6,589 bases of DNA from Cycloclasticus sp. (GTDB taxonomy: Bacteria; Pseudomonadota; Gammaproteobacteria; Methylococcales; Cycloclasticaceae). Position numbers and translations under genes: made by a program. Where the stretch lies: contig DUCA01000043.1 of assembly GCA_012960055.1 (NCBI GenBank), positions 1 to 6,589 on the forward strand. Reading direction: 5' to 3'. Every line of letters starts with the position of its first letter. Within the stretch, counting starts at the first letter, position 1. The notes beneath the pieces were generated by a model. The model was given only the letters and a program-made list of their open reading frames with translations, did not search any database and was not told the origin of the DNA. This document shows positions 1 to 6,589 of the stretch, piece after piece.

Positions 1-747
1 TTCGGCGCGTTATGTAATCCAAAGGGCCGCGTCATTAGCTTATTTCACCTATTCAAGGTCGACGGCATTATTTATATGCTAATCAACACCGAATGGGTTG
101 ACCGCCTCATTAAACGCTTAAAAATGTTTGTTTTTCGCTCAGATGTCCAAATTACCAATGTATCAAATACCTATGTAGCGCTTGGTTCACAAGTCGCCAT
201 TTCTGACAACACGCGAAAAGACCTACAAACGATAGCATCAGTTACACTGGGTGATGACCTCAACCTAATGATGTTCATTATAAGTGTTGATACACATCAA
301 TTAATATCCGCAGATTCTAATTACACATTAAATTCAAACCGTGCTCATTGGGATCAGTTAATGGCCGCAGAATGCTTCCCCGATATAACGTTAAATACAA
401 GCGAATTGTTTATCCCTCAAATGCTTAACCTAGAACTTCTTGAAGGCATTAGCTTTCAGAAAGGTTGCTACACAGGACAAGAAGTAGTAGCGCGACTACA
501 TTACAAAGGTAGCGTTAAAAAACGATTAGTTATTTATCAATCAGATAAGTTGTTTGAGTGTGGCGAAAATATTTATTTGCCAAACAATCAAAACAGCATA
601 GGCACTGTTTTAAACTCAATAGCCGATACAGATTCTAACTTTTCCGGCCTTATCGTGTTAAAAACTGACTACATTCAGCAGCACGAATTGATCTTGCAAG
701 ATGACACAAAATTATCAATCCGACTTCCAAAATATGGTCTAGACTAA
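1..747 (+). CDS. ygfZ: YgfZ-like folate-binding protein (partial, 5' end outside window)
   Basis: The reading frame is open from the first base, and its first residues (NPKGRVISLFHLF) match the conserved YgfZ segment that precedes the first in-frame ATG at 76. The gene therefore starts left of the window, and the ATG at 76 is internal. 248 codons are visible, against about 326 in the E. coli protein. The family signature KGCYTGQEVVAR is intact, with its conserved Cys codon at 466-468, and is preceded by the usual FIPQMLNLELLEGISFQ block. YgfZ belongs to the GcvT/aminomethyltransferase-like folate-binding family. It is a cytosolic protein that helps maintain certain Fe-S enzymes, including the tRNA-modifying MiaB, in a tetrahydrofolate-dependent way. 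It is alone on the + strand with an HDOD pseudogene behind it. Three hand-counted 60-base lines gave about 33% GC, clearly lower than the genes on the other strand. No frameshift is seen in the visible part, so I regard it as functional. Confidence 0.9.
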   Translation, partial: FGALCNPKGRVISLFHLFKVDGIIYMLINTEWVDRLIKRLKMFVFRSDVQITNVSNTYVALGSQVAISDNTRKDLQTIASVTLGDDLNLMMFIISVDTHQLISADSNYTLNSNRAHWDQLMAAECFPDITLNTSELFIPQMLNLELLEGISFQKGCYTGQEVVARLHYKGSVKKRLVIYQSDKLFECGENIYLPNNQNSIGTVLNSIADTDSNFSGLIVLKTDYIQQHELILQDDTKLSIRLPKYGLD

Positions 748-774
748 AATCATTAGCTAAACGAATGGGGTTGA

Positions 775-1275
775 AATAAACCGTCTCTGTCACAGAAGAT
801 TTTCTACAAATATTTAAAGAATGACCTAGAGAATGAAGCGTTGGTTTTAGCTGCTTTTCCAGACCTTGCTATTGAAGTGGCAGATAATGGAAACGCAACG
901 GCAGAGGAGTTAGCACGCATCATCAATACTGGTGCGCATTATCCGCACAGCTACTAAAGGTTGCCAACTCTCCGCTTTACAGGGTTAGTAACAAGATAGA
1001 AAATATTCAAATTGGCATAACATCAATGGGCAATCGTGCAGGTGGTAATTTAATCATGAGCATCACCATTGAGCCAATGGTCAATTCTCAATCAAAGGTT
1101 CTTGCCCCAATCGCTTTAACAAAACATGGGAGCACAGCGCTCATGTTGCTGCGTTTAGTAGGGCTAAAGACACGTCAGCGCCAAACCTTGAGCAGCTCAA
1201 GCCATGCTAACAGGCTCGTTTCACGATATTGGCGTTTTACCTATTTTAATGGAATCTGAAAAAATGAATGACTAG
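775..1275 (+). pseudogene. Decayed HDOD-domain signal-transduction gene (three frameshifts, truncated)
   Basis: No single frame covers this stretch, yet the HDOD family signature can be read in order by switching frames. Frame 1 (775 to about 933) gives KNDLENEALVLAAFPDLAIEV and TAEELARIINT. Frame 3 (936 to about 1110) gives LSAQLLKVANSPLYR, then a segment like the KIESIQ-AI-RLGN stretch of the family. Frame 2 (about 1112-1192) gives NKTWEHSAHVAAFSR. Frame 1 again (about 1195-1275) gives AMLTGSFHDIGVLPILMESEK and a TAG stop. The order and spacing match the HDOD fold, including the NSPLYR core and the HDIG-like HD pair. Intact HDOD proteins of this type normally continue roughly 100 residues further, so the C-terminal part is missing. 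No convincing start codon remains: an ATG at 765 runs into TAA after four codons. HDOD proteins are usually regulatory or signalling proteins without the full HD phosphohydrolase site. The exact indel positions are estimates within a few bases; sequencing error is less likely given three separate breaks plus truncation. Confidence 0.85.
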
Positions 1276-1294
1276 AAGATATTTTTATTAGCGG

Positions 1295-1882
1295 TTAGTT
1301 TGAGGCATCAATTAAATTCTTCAAATCAATTTCAATATCCTCAGCTGAACTGCTTTGCGTGGCTAACAACCGAGCTTTCCCTTCGGTATCAAATATAAAC
1401 ACGGCTCCGCTATGTGATACCTCGTAATCCCCTTGTTGGTTTTTCTCCCCATAACCAAACGTTACGCGATAGCGTTTCGTCATCTCTTTAATAACCGCCT
1501 CATCACCGCGCAAACCAATAAAAGAAGCACCAAATACGGCTGTGTACTTTTTAAGATTTTCAGCCGAATCTCTTTCCGGGTCAACAGAGATAAACAACAC
1601 GTTAACTGACTTGGCAGACTCACCTATTTTGCTAAGAATACTCGACAGTTGATGCATCGTCGTCGGACAAACTTCAGGGCAAGAGGTGAAACCAAAAAAT
1701 ATTGCTACTGTAGAACCTAAATAATTTTCTGCGGTTACTTTTTTGTTGTTTTCGTCGGTCAATTCAAATTCCAAATCTGGAATTAACCCGGTCACATCGG
1801 TTAAGCGCGTCGGTTGTTTATCCGCACACGCAAATAACACCAAACACAACAAGGGTATCAGTGATTGCTTAACTAATTTCAT
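1295..1882 (-). CDS. SCO1/SenC/PrrC-family copper chaperone lipoprotein
   Basis: This 195-residue protein has the full SCO signature. The N-terminus is a short hydrophobic signal ending in a lipobox-like LFAC with Cys19, so the mature protein is probably a lipoprotein on the periplasmic side of the membrane. The thioredoxin-like domain carries the copper-binding TSCPEVCP motif (Cys68 and Cys72), the FISVDPERD strand and loop (98-105), and the distal copper ligand His157 in EVSHSGAVFIFD. SCO proteins deliver copper to, or reduce, the CuA site of cytochrome c oxidase subunit II. The ATG start overlaps the last 14 bases of ctaG; a purine-rich stretch (AGAGAATGGAAA) just upstream is the likely ribosome binding site, which suggests translational coupling. 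It is the last gene of the - strand run and ends 19 bases from the stop of the convergent HDOD remnant. The family is certain; the exact partner oxidase is not visible here. Confidence 0.93.
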   Translation of the reverse strand: MKLVKQSLIPLLCLVLFACADKQPTRLTDVTGLIPDLEFELTDENNKKVTAENYLGSTVAIFFGFTSCPEVCPTTMHQLSSILSKIGESAKSVNVLFISVDPERDSAENLKKYTAVFGASFIGLRGDEAVIKEMTKRYRVTFGYGEKNQQGDYEVSHSGAVFIFDTEGKARLLATQSSSAEDIEIDLKNLIDASN

Positions 1883-2699
1883 TTTCCATTCTCTTTTGAT
1901 GATTTAATCGTCGACGAAGTACGAGCACCAAGCCCAAAACACTCATCATACTGGCCGGTATCCAAGTAACGATACCACCATAAATTTGATCGGCCATTGG
2001 GCTGATGGGCCACGCTCGGCCACACACATCATACACATCGTATATCACCGAACTACTCAACGTTAAATAAGCGCCTAATAGCTGCTGCGGCACAACAACA
2101 ACCAGCATCATGATGATGCGAACACTGAAGCCCTGCTCCTCTCCTTTCCAATCGGGTCCTAAAATTAGCCACCAAAATAATAGGCCATCTATGAGCATCG
2201 ACCAGTTCATCAGGTAATACAGTTTTTGGCTTAACATCGCGGCAAAGTGAATATCGGGTATGAGCCACAGATAAATCAAACCAACAAATACAACCGGAGC
2301 GATAACGGGATGTTGAATTAGCCGGTAAGGTAATTCGAATGGTAAGCGAATAACGGCCGGTAACGCAGGCCAATTGACCAACCAGCGCGGCAAGCTCTTA
2401 CGAATAATCTCAACGCCGCCCAGAATTATCAACAAAGGCGCGAAATGATGCAGCACCAAATGTTGAAAACGATGCACCCAAAACATGTACTGCGACAAAT
2501 AATCTAAATAGCTATGTGAGACCAAGTAAATGGACGCTAAGCCGATATAAAAACCTGTGGCCTGCCAATAATACTTTGCTGTTTTATTAGCATTGTCCGT
2601 TGCGCACATACCTAGGTAATAAAACGCCCCCAAGCCAACAACGAACACCACCAAGGCAGGTGAAAATTCCCATGGGGTTAGGAATTCAATAATCGTCAT
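1869..2699 (-). CDS. ctaG: caa3-type cytochrome c oxidase assembly protein CtaG (membrane)
   Basis: This 276-residue protein is strongly hydrophobic with about seven membrane segments, roughly at residues 13-30, 47-65, 74-97, 132-150, 162-180, 192-213 and 241-261, followed by a basic tail (RRRLNHQKR). It resembles the caa3_CtaG family (as in Bacillus CtaG), which is unrelated to the Cox11-type CtaG. Supporting marks are the histidine-rich WVHRFQHLVLHHFAP segment (His76, 80, 84, 85), the LFWWLILGP segment and the C-terminal MADQIYGGIVTWIP block. The family is needed for assembly of haem-copper oxidases and is linked to copper supply. The SCO gene immediately downstream overlaps it by 14 bases and supports that role. 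The ATG at 2699 is the only reasonable start; it lies 21 bases after the lysS stop and lacks a Shine-Dalgarno sequence. No cox or cta structural gene is in view, so the target oxidase remains unknown. Confidence 0.85.
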   Translation of the reverse strand: MTIIEFLTPWEFSPALVVFVVGLGAFYYLGMCATDNANKTAKYYWQATGFYIGLASIYLVSHSYLDYLSQYMFWVHRFQHLVLHHFAPLLIILGGVEIIRKSLPRWLVNWPALPAVIRLPFELPYRLIQHPVIAPVVFVGLIYLWLIPDIHFAAMLSQKLYYLMNWSMLIDGLLFWWLILGPDWKGEEQGFSVRIIMMLVVVVPQQLLGAYLTLSSSVIYDVYDVCGRAWPISPMADQIYGGIVTWIPASMMSVLGLVLVLRRRLNHQKRMENEIS

Positions 2700-2720
2700 C
2701 AGAATTAGGAGGTATCAGTA
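2700..2720 (-). other. lysS-ctaG gap containing an anti-Shine-Dalgarno-like sequence
   Basis: The 21 bases before the ctaG start should hold its ribosome binding site. Instead the - strand reads ACCTCCTAAT (the + strand has AGGAGG at 2707-2712), which resembles the 3' tail of 16S rRNA rather than its complement. The messenger therefore has no Shine-Dalgarno site here; ctaG is probably translated by ribosomes finishing lysS or by an SD-independent route. The + strand AGGAGG has no start codon behind it. Whether the anti-SD match has any function is unknown and may be chance. Confidence 0.4.
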
Positions 2721-4226
2721 TTAGTTTTCTGGTCGCATATGCGGAAACAAGATCACGTCGCGGATGGAGGCAGAATCGGTTAAAAACATCACTAAACGAT
2801 CAATACCAATGCCCTCGCCGGCTGTTGGTGGCAAACCGATTTCTAGCGCACGAATGTAATCGGCGTCGTAATGCATGGCTTCATCATCGCCTGCTTCTTT
2901 GTCTTCAACTTGTTGCTTGAAACGTTCAGCCTGATCTTCTGAATCATTTAATTCGGAGAAACCATTGGCCACTTCACGGCCGCCGACAAAGAATTCAAAA
3001 CGATCGGTTACAAACGGGTTCGCGTCACTTCTACGCGCTAATGGTGATACTTCGGTTGGGTATTCGGTAATAAACGTCGGTTCGTGAAGCTTTTCTTCTA
3101 CTGTTTTCTCAAATATTTCAATTTGAATTTTACCCAGCCCATAACTCGCTTCTAGCGGAATATGTAATCGCTCAGCTACCTCAGTAGCGGCTTCTTTCGT
3201 CGCTAAGTTCTCTTCGGTGATATCCGCGTTGTAATGTAAAATAGATTCAATCACGCTCATGCGTCTAAACGGCTTTGCCAAATCGTAGTCATCACCCTGA
3301 TAATGCACAGTGGTTGAACCCAAAACAGATTGCGCTAGCGTACGTAGCATATCTTCGGTTAAGTCCATCAAATCTTTGTAATCAGCATAGGCTTGATAAA
3401 ACTCAAGCATGGTGAATTCTGGGTTATGACGTGTGGACAGGCCTTCATTTCTAAAGCTGCGGTTTATTTCAAACACGCGTTCAAAGCCGCCAACGACTAG
3501 GCGCTTAAGGTATAGCTCCGGTGCTATACGTAGGAACAATTCCATATCCAAGGCATTATGGTGCGTCGCAAAAGGCTTGGCAGTCGCGCCGCCAGGAATC
3601 ACGTGCATCATCGGTGTTTCCACTTCCATAAAGTTGTTATTCACTAAGTAATTGCGAATAAAACTCACCACTTTACTGCGAATTTGGAATACCTTGCGTG
3701 ACTCGTCGTTCATGATTAAGTCAACATAACGTTGGCGGTAACGTTGTTCTTGATCAGTTAAACCATGGAATTTTTCTGGTAATGGTTGCAACGATTTAGT
3801 GAGTAAATTAATCGATGAAATGCGAACAGACAATTCACCTGTTTTAGTTTTAAACAGCACGCCTTCAACAGAGATAATGTCACCAATATCCCATCCTTTA
3901 AAAGTTTGATAATGCCCTTCTGGCAAGGTGTCGCGCTGTACGAATAACTGCATACGCCCCGTCATATCTTGCACCTGAGCAAAACTGGCTTTACCCATTA
4001 CACGTTTAGCCATAAGGCGACCCGCCAATGACACACTGATGTCTTTTTCAGCTAATGTTTCTTTATCAAATTGGTCGTATTCGGCGTGCAATGCTTCAGA
4101 AAAATGCTCGCGCCTGAAGTCATTCGGGTAGGCATTACCCTGTTTTTTAATCTCAGCCAGCTTTTCACGACGAACGGCTATTAACTTGTTTTCATCTTGC
4201 GTTGCTTGTTGTTTTTTCTCACTCAT
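2721..4226 (-). CDS. lysS: Lysyl-tRNA synthetase, class II
   Basis: LysRS charges tRNA-Lys with lysine in the cytosol. At 501 residues it is close to the E. coli enzyme (505). The N-terminal tRNA-anticodon-binding OB fold lies at about 64-150 (VSLAGRLMAKRVMGKASFAQVQD). The class II catalytic core follows. Motif 1 is at about 185-206. Motif 2 is at about 250-280 (FEINRSFRNEG, then HNPEFTMLEFYQAYADY). Motif 3 is near the C-terminus (GEGIGIDRLVMFLTD, 470-484), ending in DVILFPHMRPEN. The lysine-pocket segments EYPTEVSPLARR (388-399) and EVANGFSELND (418-428) are intact. The ATG start lies only 3 bases after the prfB stop, the same prfB-lysS order as in E. coli, where the two are co-transcribed. 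A weak GTGGGA-like ribosome site falls within the end of prfB. No truncation or odd residue is seen. Confidence 0.97.
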   Translation of the reverse strand: MSEKKQQATQDENKLIAVRREKLAEIKKQGNAYPNDFRREHFSEALHAEYDQFDKETLAEKDISVSLAGRLMAKRVMGKASFAQVQDMTGRMQLFVQRDTLPEGHYQTFKGWDIGDIISVEGVLFKTKTGELSVRISSINLLTKSLQPLPEKFHGLTDQEQRYRQRYVDLIMNDESRKVFQIRSKVVSFIRNYLVNNNFMEVETPMMHVIPGGATAKPFATHHNALDMELFLRIAPELYLKRLVVGGFERVFEINRSFRNEGLSTRHNPEFTMLEFYQAYADYKDLMDLTEDMLRTLAQSVLGSTTVHYQGDDYDLAKPFRRMSVIESILHYNADITEENLATKEAATEVAERLHIPLEASYGLGKIQIEIFEKTVEEKLHEPTFITEYPTEVSPLARRSDANPFVTDRFEFFVGGREVANGFSELNDSEDQAERFKQQVEDKEAGDDEAMHYDADYIRALEIGLPPTAGEGIGIDRLVMFLTDSASIRDVILFPHMRPEN

Positions 4227-4229
4227 AAC

Positions 4230-5328
4230 TTAAATCCCACTTTTTAAACTGGCTTCTATAAATTGATCCAATGCCCCGTCGAGCACGGCTTGTGTATTGC
4301 CGGTTTCAACACCGGTGCGTAAATCTTTAATGCGCGATTGATCGAGCACATAGGAACGGATTTGACTTCCCCAGCCAATATCTGATTTGTTTTCTTCTTG
4401 CTCTTGCTGATCTGCCATTTTCTTTTGCATTTCTAATTCATACAATTTGGCTTTCAATTGCTTCATCGCCGTAGCTTTGTTTTTGTGCTGCGAACGGTCA
4501 TTCTGGCACTGTGCCACGGTATTGGTGGGTAAATGCGTGATTCTTACCGCAGACTCTGTTTTATTGACGTGCTGGCCACCCGCGCCACTGGCGCGGTACA
4601 CGTCTATCCGTAAATCGGCAGGATTAATATCAATTTCAATATCGTCGTCAATTTCTGGCGATACAAAAACGGCTGCAAACGATGTATGACGACGATTACC
4701 TGAATCAAACGGTGACTTACGCACTAGGCGATGTACGCCAATTTCAGTTCTTAACCAACCGTAAACGTAATCGCCTTGAATGGATACGGTCGCACTTTTA
4801 ATCCCTGCTACATCACCGGCTGACACTTCAATTAACTCGGTTTTAAAACCGTGCTGTTCGCCCCAACGTAAATACATACGCAGAATTATTTCTGCCCAAT
4901 CTTGTGCTTCTGTACCACCTGATCCAGATTGAATTTCTAAGAAAGCGCTATTCGCATCCATTTCACCCGAAAACATTCGTTGAAATTCAAGTCGACTCAC
5001 CTTTTCTTCAAAATCGTTTAGGTCGTCCTCAATGGTGCCGACCGTTTCATCGTCAGCCTCTTCAACGGCCATTTCCAACAAATCTGTTGCGTCGTCCAAA
5101 CCAGCCGTTAATTCAATCACCGTGTCGACAACCAACTCTAATTGACCACGCTCTTTACCCAAGGCTTGTGCGCGCGCAGGGTCATTCCATGCCGCTGGGT
5201 CTTCTAACTCCCTTAAAACTTCGGTTAGACGCTCTTGTTTTTCATCAAAGTCAAAGGTACCCCCTAAGCGATAAGGTTCGCTCTTTAAGGTCTGCTATTT
5301 TATTGGTGATGGGGTTAAGTTCACGCAT
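4230..5328 (-). CDS. prfB: Peptide chain release factor RF2, made by +1 programmed frameshift
   Basis: RF2 recognises UGA and UAA stops on the ribosome and triggers release of the peptide. The gene is in two frames. Codons 1-25 run from the ATG at 5328-5326 (MRELNPITNKIADLKERTLS then LRGYL) to an in-frame TGA at 5253-5251. A +1 shift after CTT continues with GAC at 5252-5250 (DFDEKQERL) and runs 340 codons to the TAA at 4230. The joined product is 365 residues, the same length as E. coli RF2. With this numbering the SPF stop-recognition tripeptide falls at 205-207 and GGQ at 250-252, exactly as in E. coli; residue 246 is Ala, as in most bacteria, rather than the Thr of E. coli K-12. A start at the TTG at 5162 would drop the first 55 residues and is wrong. 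It follows sufU by 23 bases and precedes lysS by 3 bases. RF2 level autoregulates through the internal TGA. Confidence 0.97.
5250..5265 (-). promoter_or_regulatory. prfB +1 programmed ribosomal frameshift site
   Basis: On the - strand the bases read AGG GGG TAC CTT TGA C. This contains the three known elements of the bacterial prfB recoding site: an internal Shine-Dalgarno-like AGGGGG, the slippery CTT codon, and TGA followed by C, a poor termination context. The E. coli site differs only in TAT for TAC. When RF2 is scarce the ribosome pauses at TGA, slips one base forward and completes RF2; when RF2 is plentiful it terminates after 25 residues. Assigned by close match to the known site and by the perfect join of two RF2-like halves. 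Confidence 0.97.
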
Positions 5329-5351
5329 ACGAGTACTTCTGGTCCGCTGGG

Positions 5352-5798
5352 TTATTCTGTAGTAACAGGTTCTTCCGCGCCTTCAAGAAGCGCATCCAGC
5401 GTGTGCCACGGTAAAGTTGCACACTTAACACGCGCAGGGTATTCGCAAACACCTGCCAATACAGCCAACTTTCCTAGCTCTTCCATTTCTACGTCTTCGC
5501 CGGTCGCCATTTTATGGAACAACGAGAATAAATGCTGCGCCTCTTGTTCTGTTTGCCCTTTAACGATGTCGGTCATAAGCGAAGCCGAAGCAGTTGAAAT
5601 AGCACAGCCTTGTCCTTGAAAACTTGCATCTGAAATTTTTCCATCTGAAAATTTTATAAACAACGTTAACCGGTCGCCACATAACGGGTTAAAACCGTCT
5701 ATTTGACGATCTGCATCTTCCATTTCACGAAAGTTTCGTGGGTTTCTATTGTGATCAAAAATTACTTCTTGATACAGGTCTCTTAAGTCATCCAACAT
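5352..5798 (-). CDS. sufU: SufU-type Fe-S cluster assembly protein (sulfur acceptor for SufS)
   Basis: This 148-residue protein has the SufU/IscU fold with conserved cysteines Cys40 (FNPLCGD, with Asp42), Cys65 (GQGCAIS) and Cys126 (ARVKCATLPWHTL). In Bacillus SufU the equivalent three Cys and one Asp bind zinc, and the protein takes persulfide sulfur from SufS. The stretch between Cys65 and Cys126 (about residues 99-118) has the insertion that separates SufU from IscU scaffolds, and the IscU-type LPPVK motif is absent. The assignment to SufU over IscU is therefore good. The ATG shares one base with the sufS stop (TAATG), pointing to translational coupling and a functional pair. An additional Cys at 118 sits close to the third ligand; I do not know whether it matters. 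Whether it acts as a zinc-dependent sulfurtransferase or as a scaffold here is inferred from the family. Confidence 0.93.
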   Translation of the reverse strand: MLDDLRDLYQEVIFDHNRNPRNFREMEDADRQIDGFNPLCGDRLTLFIKFSDGKISDASFQGQGCAISTASASLMTDIVKGQTEQEAQHLFSLFHKMATGEDVEMEELGKLAVLAGVCEYPARVKCATLPWHTLDALLEGAEEPVTTE

Positions 5799-6589
5799 TA
5801 GCCAAACATCTCTATTAAGTTTTCAATTCCCGCCATTAAGGCGTCCACTTCTTGGTGTGTGTTATACATGCCAAAAGACGCCCTGGCCGTTGCTGGCACA
5901 CCGAAGAAATCCATTACTGGCATCGCACAATGGTGCCCTGCTCTGACTGCAATACCTTGGTGATCCATCATCGTGCCTATATCGTGCGGGTGAATACCAT
6001 CCAACACAAATGACATAATCGCGCCTTTATTATCCGCGGTACCAATAATTCTTAACTTGTCGATGTTTTTTGATTGCTCAACAGCATATTCCAGCAAGCT
6101 GTTTTCATGTGCCGCAATCGCATCAATACCCACGGTATTTATATAATCAATCGCCGCACCCAAGCCAATCGTTCCAACAATGTTCGGCGTTCCAGCTTCA
6201 AACTTATACGGCACTTTGTTATACACCGTTTTGTCGAATGTCACGATGCTGATCATATCTCCACCACCTTGGTACGGCGACAGTTGTTCTAATTGCTCCA
6301 TCTTGCCATACAACGCGCCAATACCCGTTGGTGCGTAGAGTTTATGGCCAGAGAACACATAAAATTCACAATCCAGCGCTTGTACATCAACCGAAATATG
6401 TGGGATCGCCTGCGCACCATCGATTAATACAGGGACATCGTGTTGGTGCAGCAAATCAATCAATTGCTTAATCGGGTTAATGGTTCCCAGTGCGTTCGAC
6501 ATATGCGAAATGGCAGCAAACTTTGTCTTCTTACTGATAAGCGCTTCAAACTTCTCTAAAATCAACTCGCCTTTGTCGTTAATCGGTGC
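5798..6589 (-). CDS. sufS: SufS-type cysteine desulfurase (partial, 5' end outside window)
   Basis: This PLP enzyme removes sulfur from cysteine as an enzyme-bound persulfide for Fe-S cluster assembly. The frame is open to the right edge, where it begins API-D-KGEL, a conserved internal segment, so the ATG at 6565 is not the start. 264 codons are visible. The PLP lysine is in FSGHKLYAPTGIG (codon 6343-6341) and the active-site cysteine is in VRAGHHCAMP (codon 5929-5927). They are 138 residues apart, as between Lys226 and Cys364 of E. coli SufS, so about 143 N-terminal residues are missing. The short RAGHHC catalytic loop marks the group II SufS/CsdA type, not IscS. SufU starts on its last base, which makes SufU rather than SufE the likely sulfur acceptor. 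Upstream suf genes (B, C, D) may lie to the right of the window, but this cannot be seen. Confidence 0.95.
   Translation of the reverse strand, partial: APINDKGELILEKFEALISKKTKFAAISHMSNALGTINPIKQLIDLLHQHDVPVLIDGAQAIPHISVDVQALDCEFYVFSGHKLYAPTGIGALYGKMEQLEQLSPYQGGGDMISIVTFDKTVYNKVPYKFEAGTPNIVGTIGLGAAIDYINTVGIDAIAAHENSLLEYAVEQSKNIDKLRIIGTADNKGAIMSFVLDGIHPHDIGTMMDHQGIAVRAGHHCAMPVMDFFGVPATARASFGMYNTHQEVDALMAGIENLIEMFG

Noticed and set aside
1026..1259. A 77-codon + strand open frame starting at ATG 1026
   Set aside because: Its first part is the middle of the HDOD remnant in frame 3, and the rest runs out of frame past the break near 1110. It is a fragment of the pseudogene, not a small gene.
1276..1294. 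A shared transcription terminator between the convergent HDOD remnant and sco
   Set aside because: The 19 bases are AT-rich with a short T run but I see no GC-rich hairpin on either strand, so a terminator cannot be supported.
2053..2373. A 106-codon - strand open frame inside ctaG
   Set aside because: It is an alternative frame within the CtaG coding region; CtaG has membrane segments and family motifs and is the real gene.
2706..2713. AGGAGG on the + strand as a ribosome binding site
   Set aside because: No start codon follows at a useful distance and the downstream + strand has no supported gene; it is antisense to the lysS-ctaG gap.
5162..5253. prfB as a broken gene or a short RF2 starting at TTG 5162
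   Set aside because: The upstream leader and recoding site are intact and restore the full-length protein, so the TGA is programmed, not a damaging mutation.
4904..5362. A 152-codon + strand open frame opposite prfB
   Set aside because: It lies fully antisense to the well-supported RF2 coding sequence, shows no recognisable domain, and its composition is that expected of the reverse of a coding strand.

Overview
The window looks like a piece of a gammaproteobacterial chromosome with moderate to low GC. RF2 and LysRS resemble their E. coli counterparts closely in length and in the position of key motifs. A YgfZ-type protein is present, and the prfB-lysS pair is the arrangement known from gammaproteobacteria. 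A SUF-type SufS/SufU pair and a copper-chaperone pair (CtaG/SCO) suggest an aerobic or microaerobic organism with a haem-copper oxidase. A marine group such as Methylophaga or Cycloclasticus relatives would fit, but this is a guess; the sequence does not settle the genus.

Left part, + strand: positions 1-747 hold the C-terminal 248 codons of a YgfZ-like folate-binding protein whose start lies outside the window. Behind it, 775-1275 holds the decayed remnant of an HDOD-domain gene. Its protein signature can be followed only by changing reading frame three times, and its C-terminal part is gone.

Right part, - strand, read from right to left: sufS (open at the right edge), sufU, prfB, lysS, a caa3-type CtaG membrane protein, and a SCO copper chaperone. 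The junctions are tight: 1-base overlap, 23-base gap, 3-base gap, 21-base gap and 14-base overlap. This suggests one co-directional transcription unit that mixes Fe-S cluster assembly, translation (RF2 and LysRS) and cytochrome oxidase copper delivery. It converges on the pseudogene.

The most instructive element is prfB. It is split by an in-frame TGA at codon 26 inside a textbook +1 programmed frameshift site. Reading across it restores a 365-residue RF2, the same length as in E. coli, starting at 5328. A plain ORF call starts 55 residues too late.

I found no RNA gene, insertion sequence, CRISPR array or convincing terminator. I also see no evidence of a previously undescribed system. The region is mostly housekeeping DNA with one decayed regulator gene.
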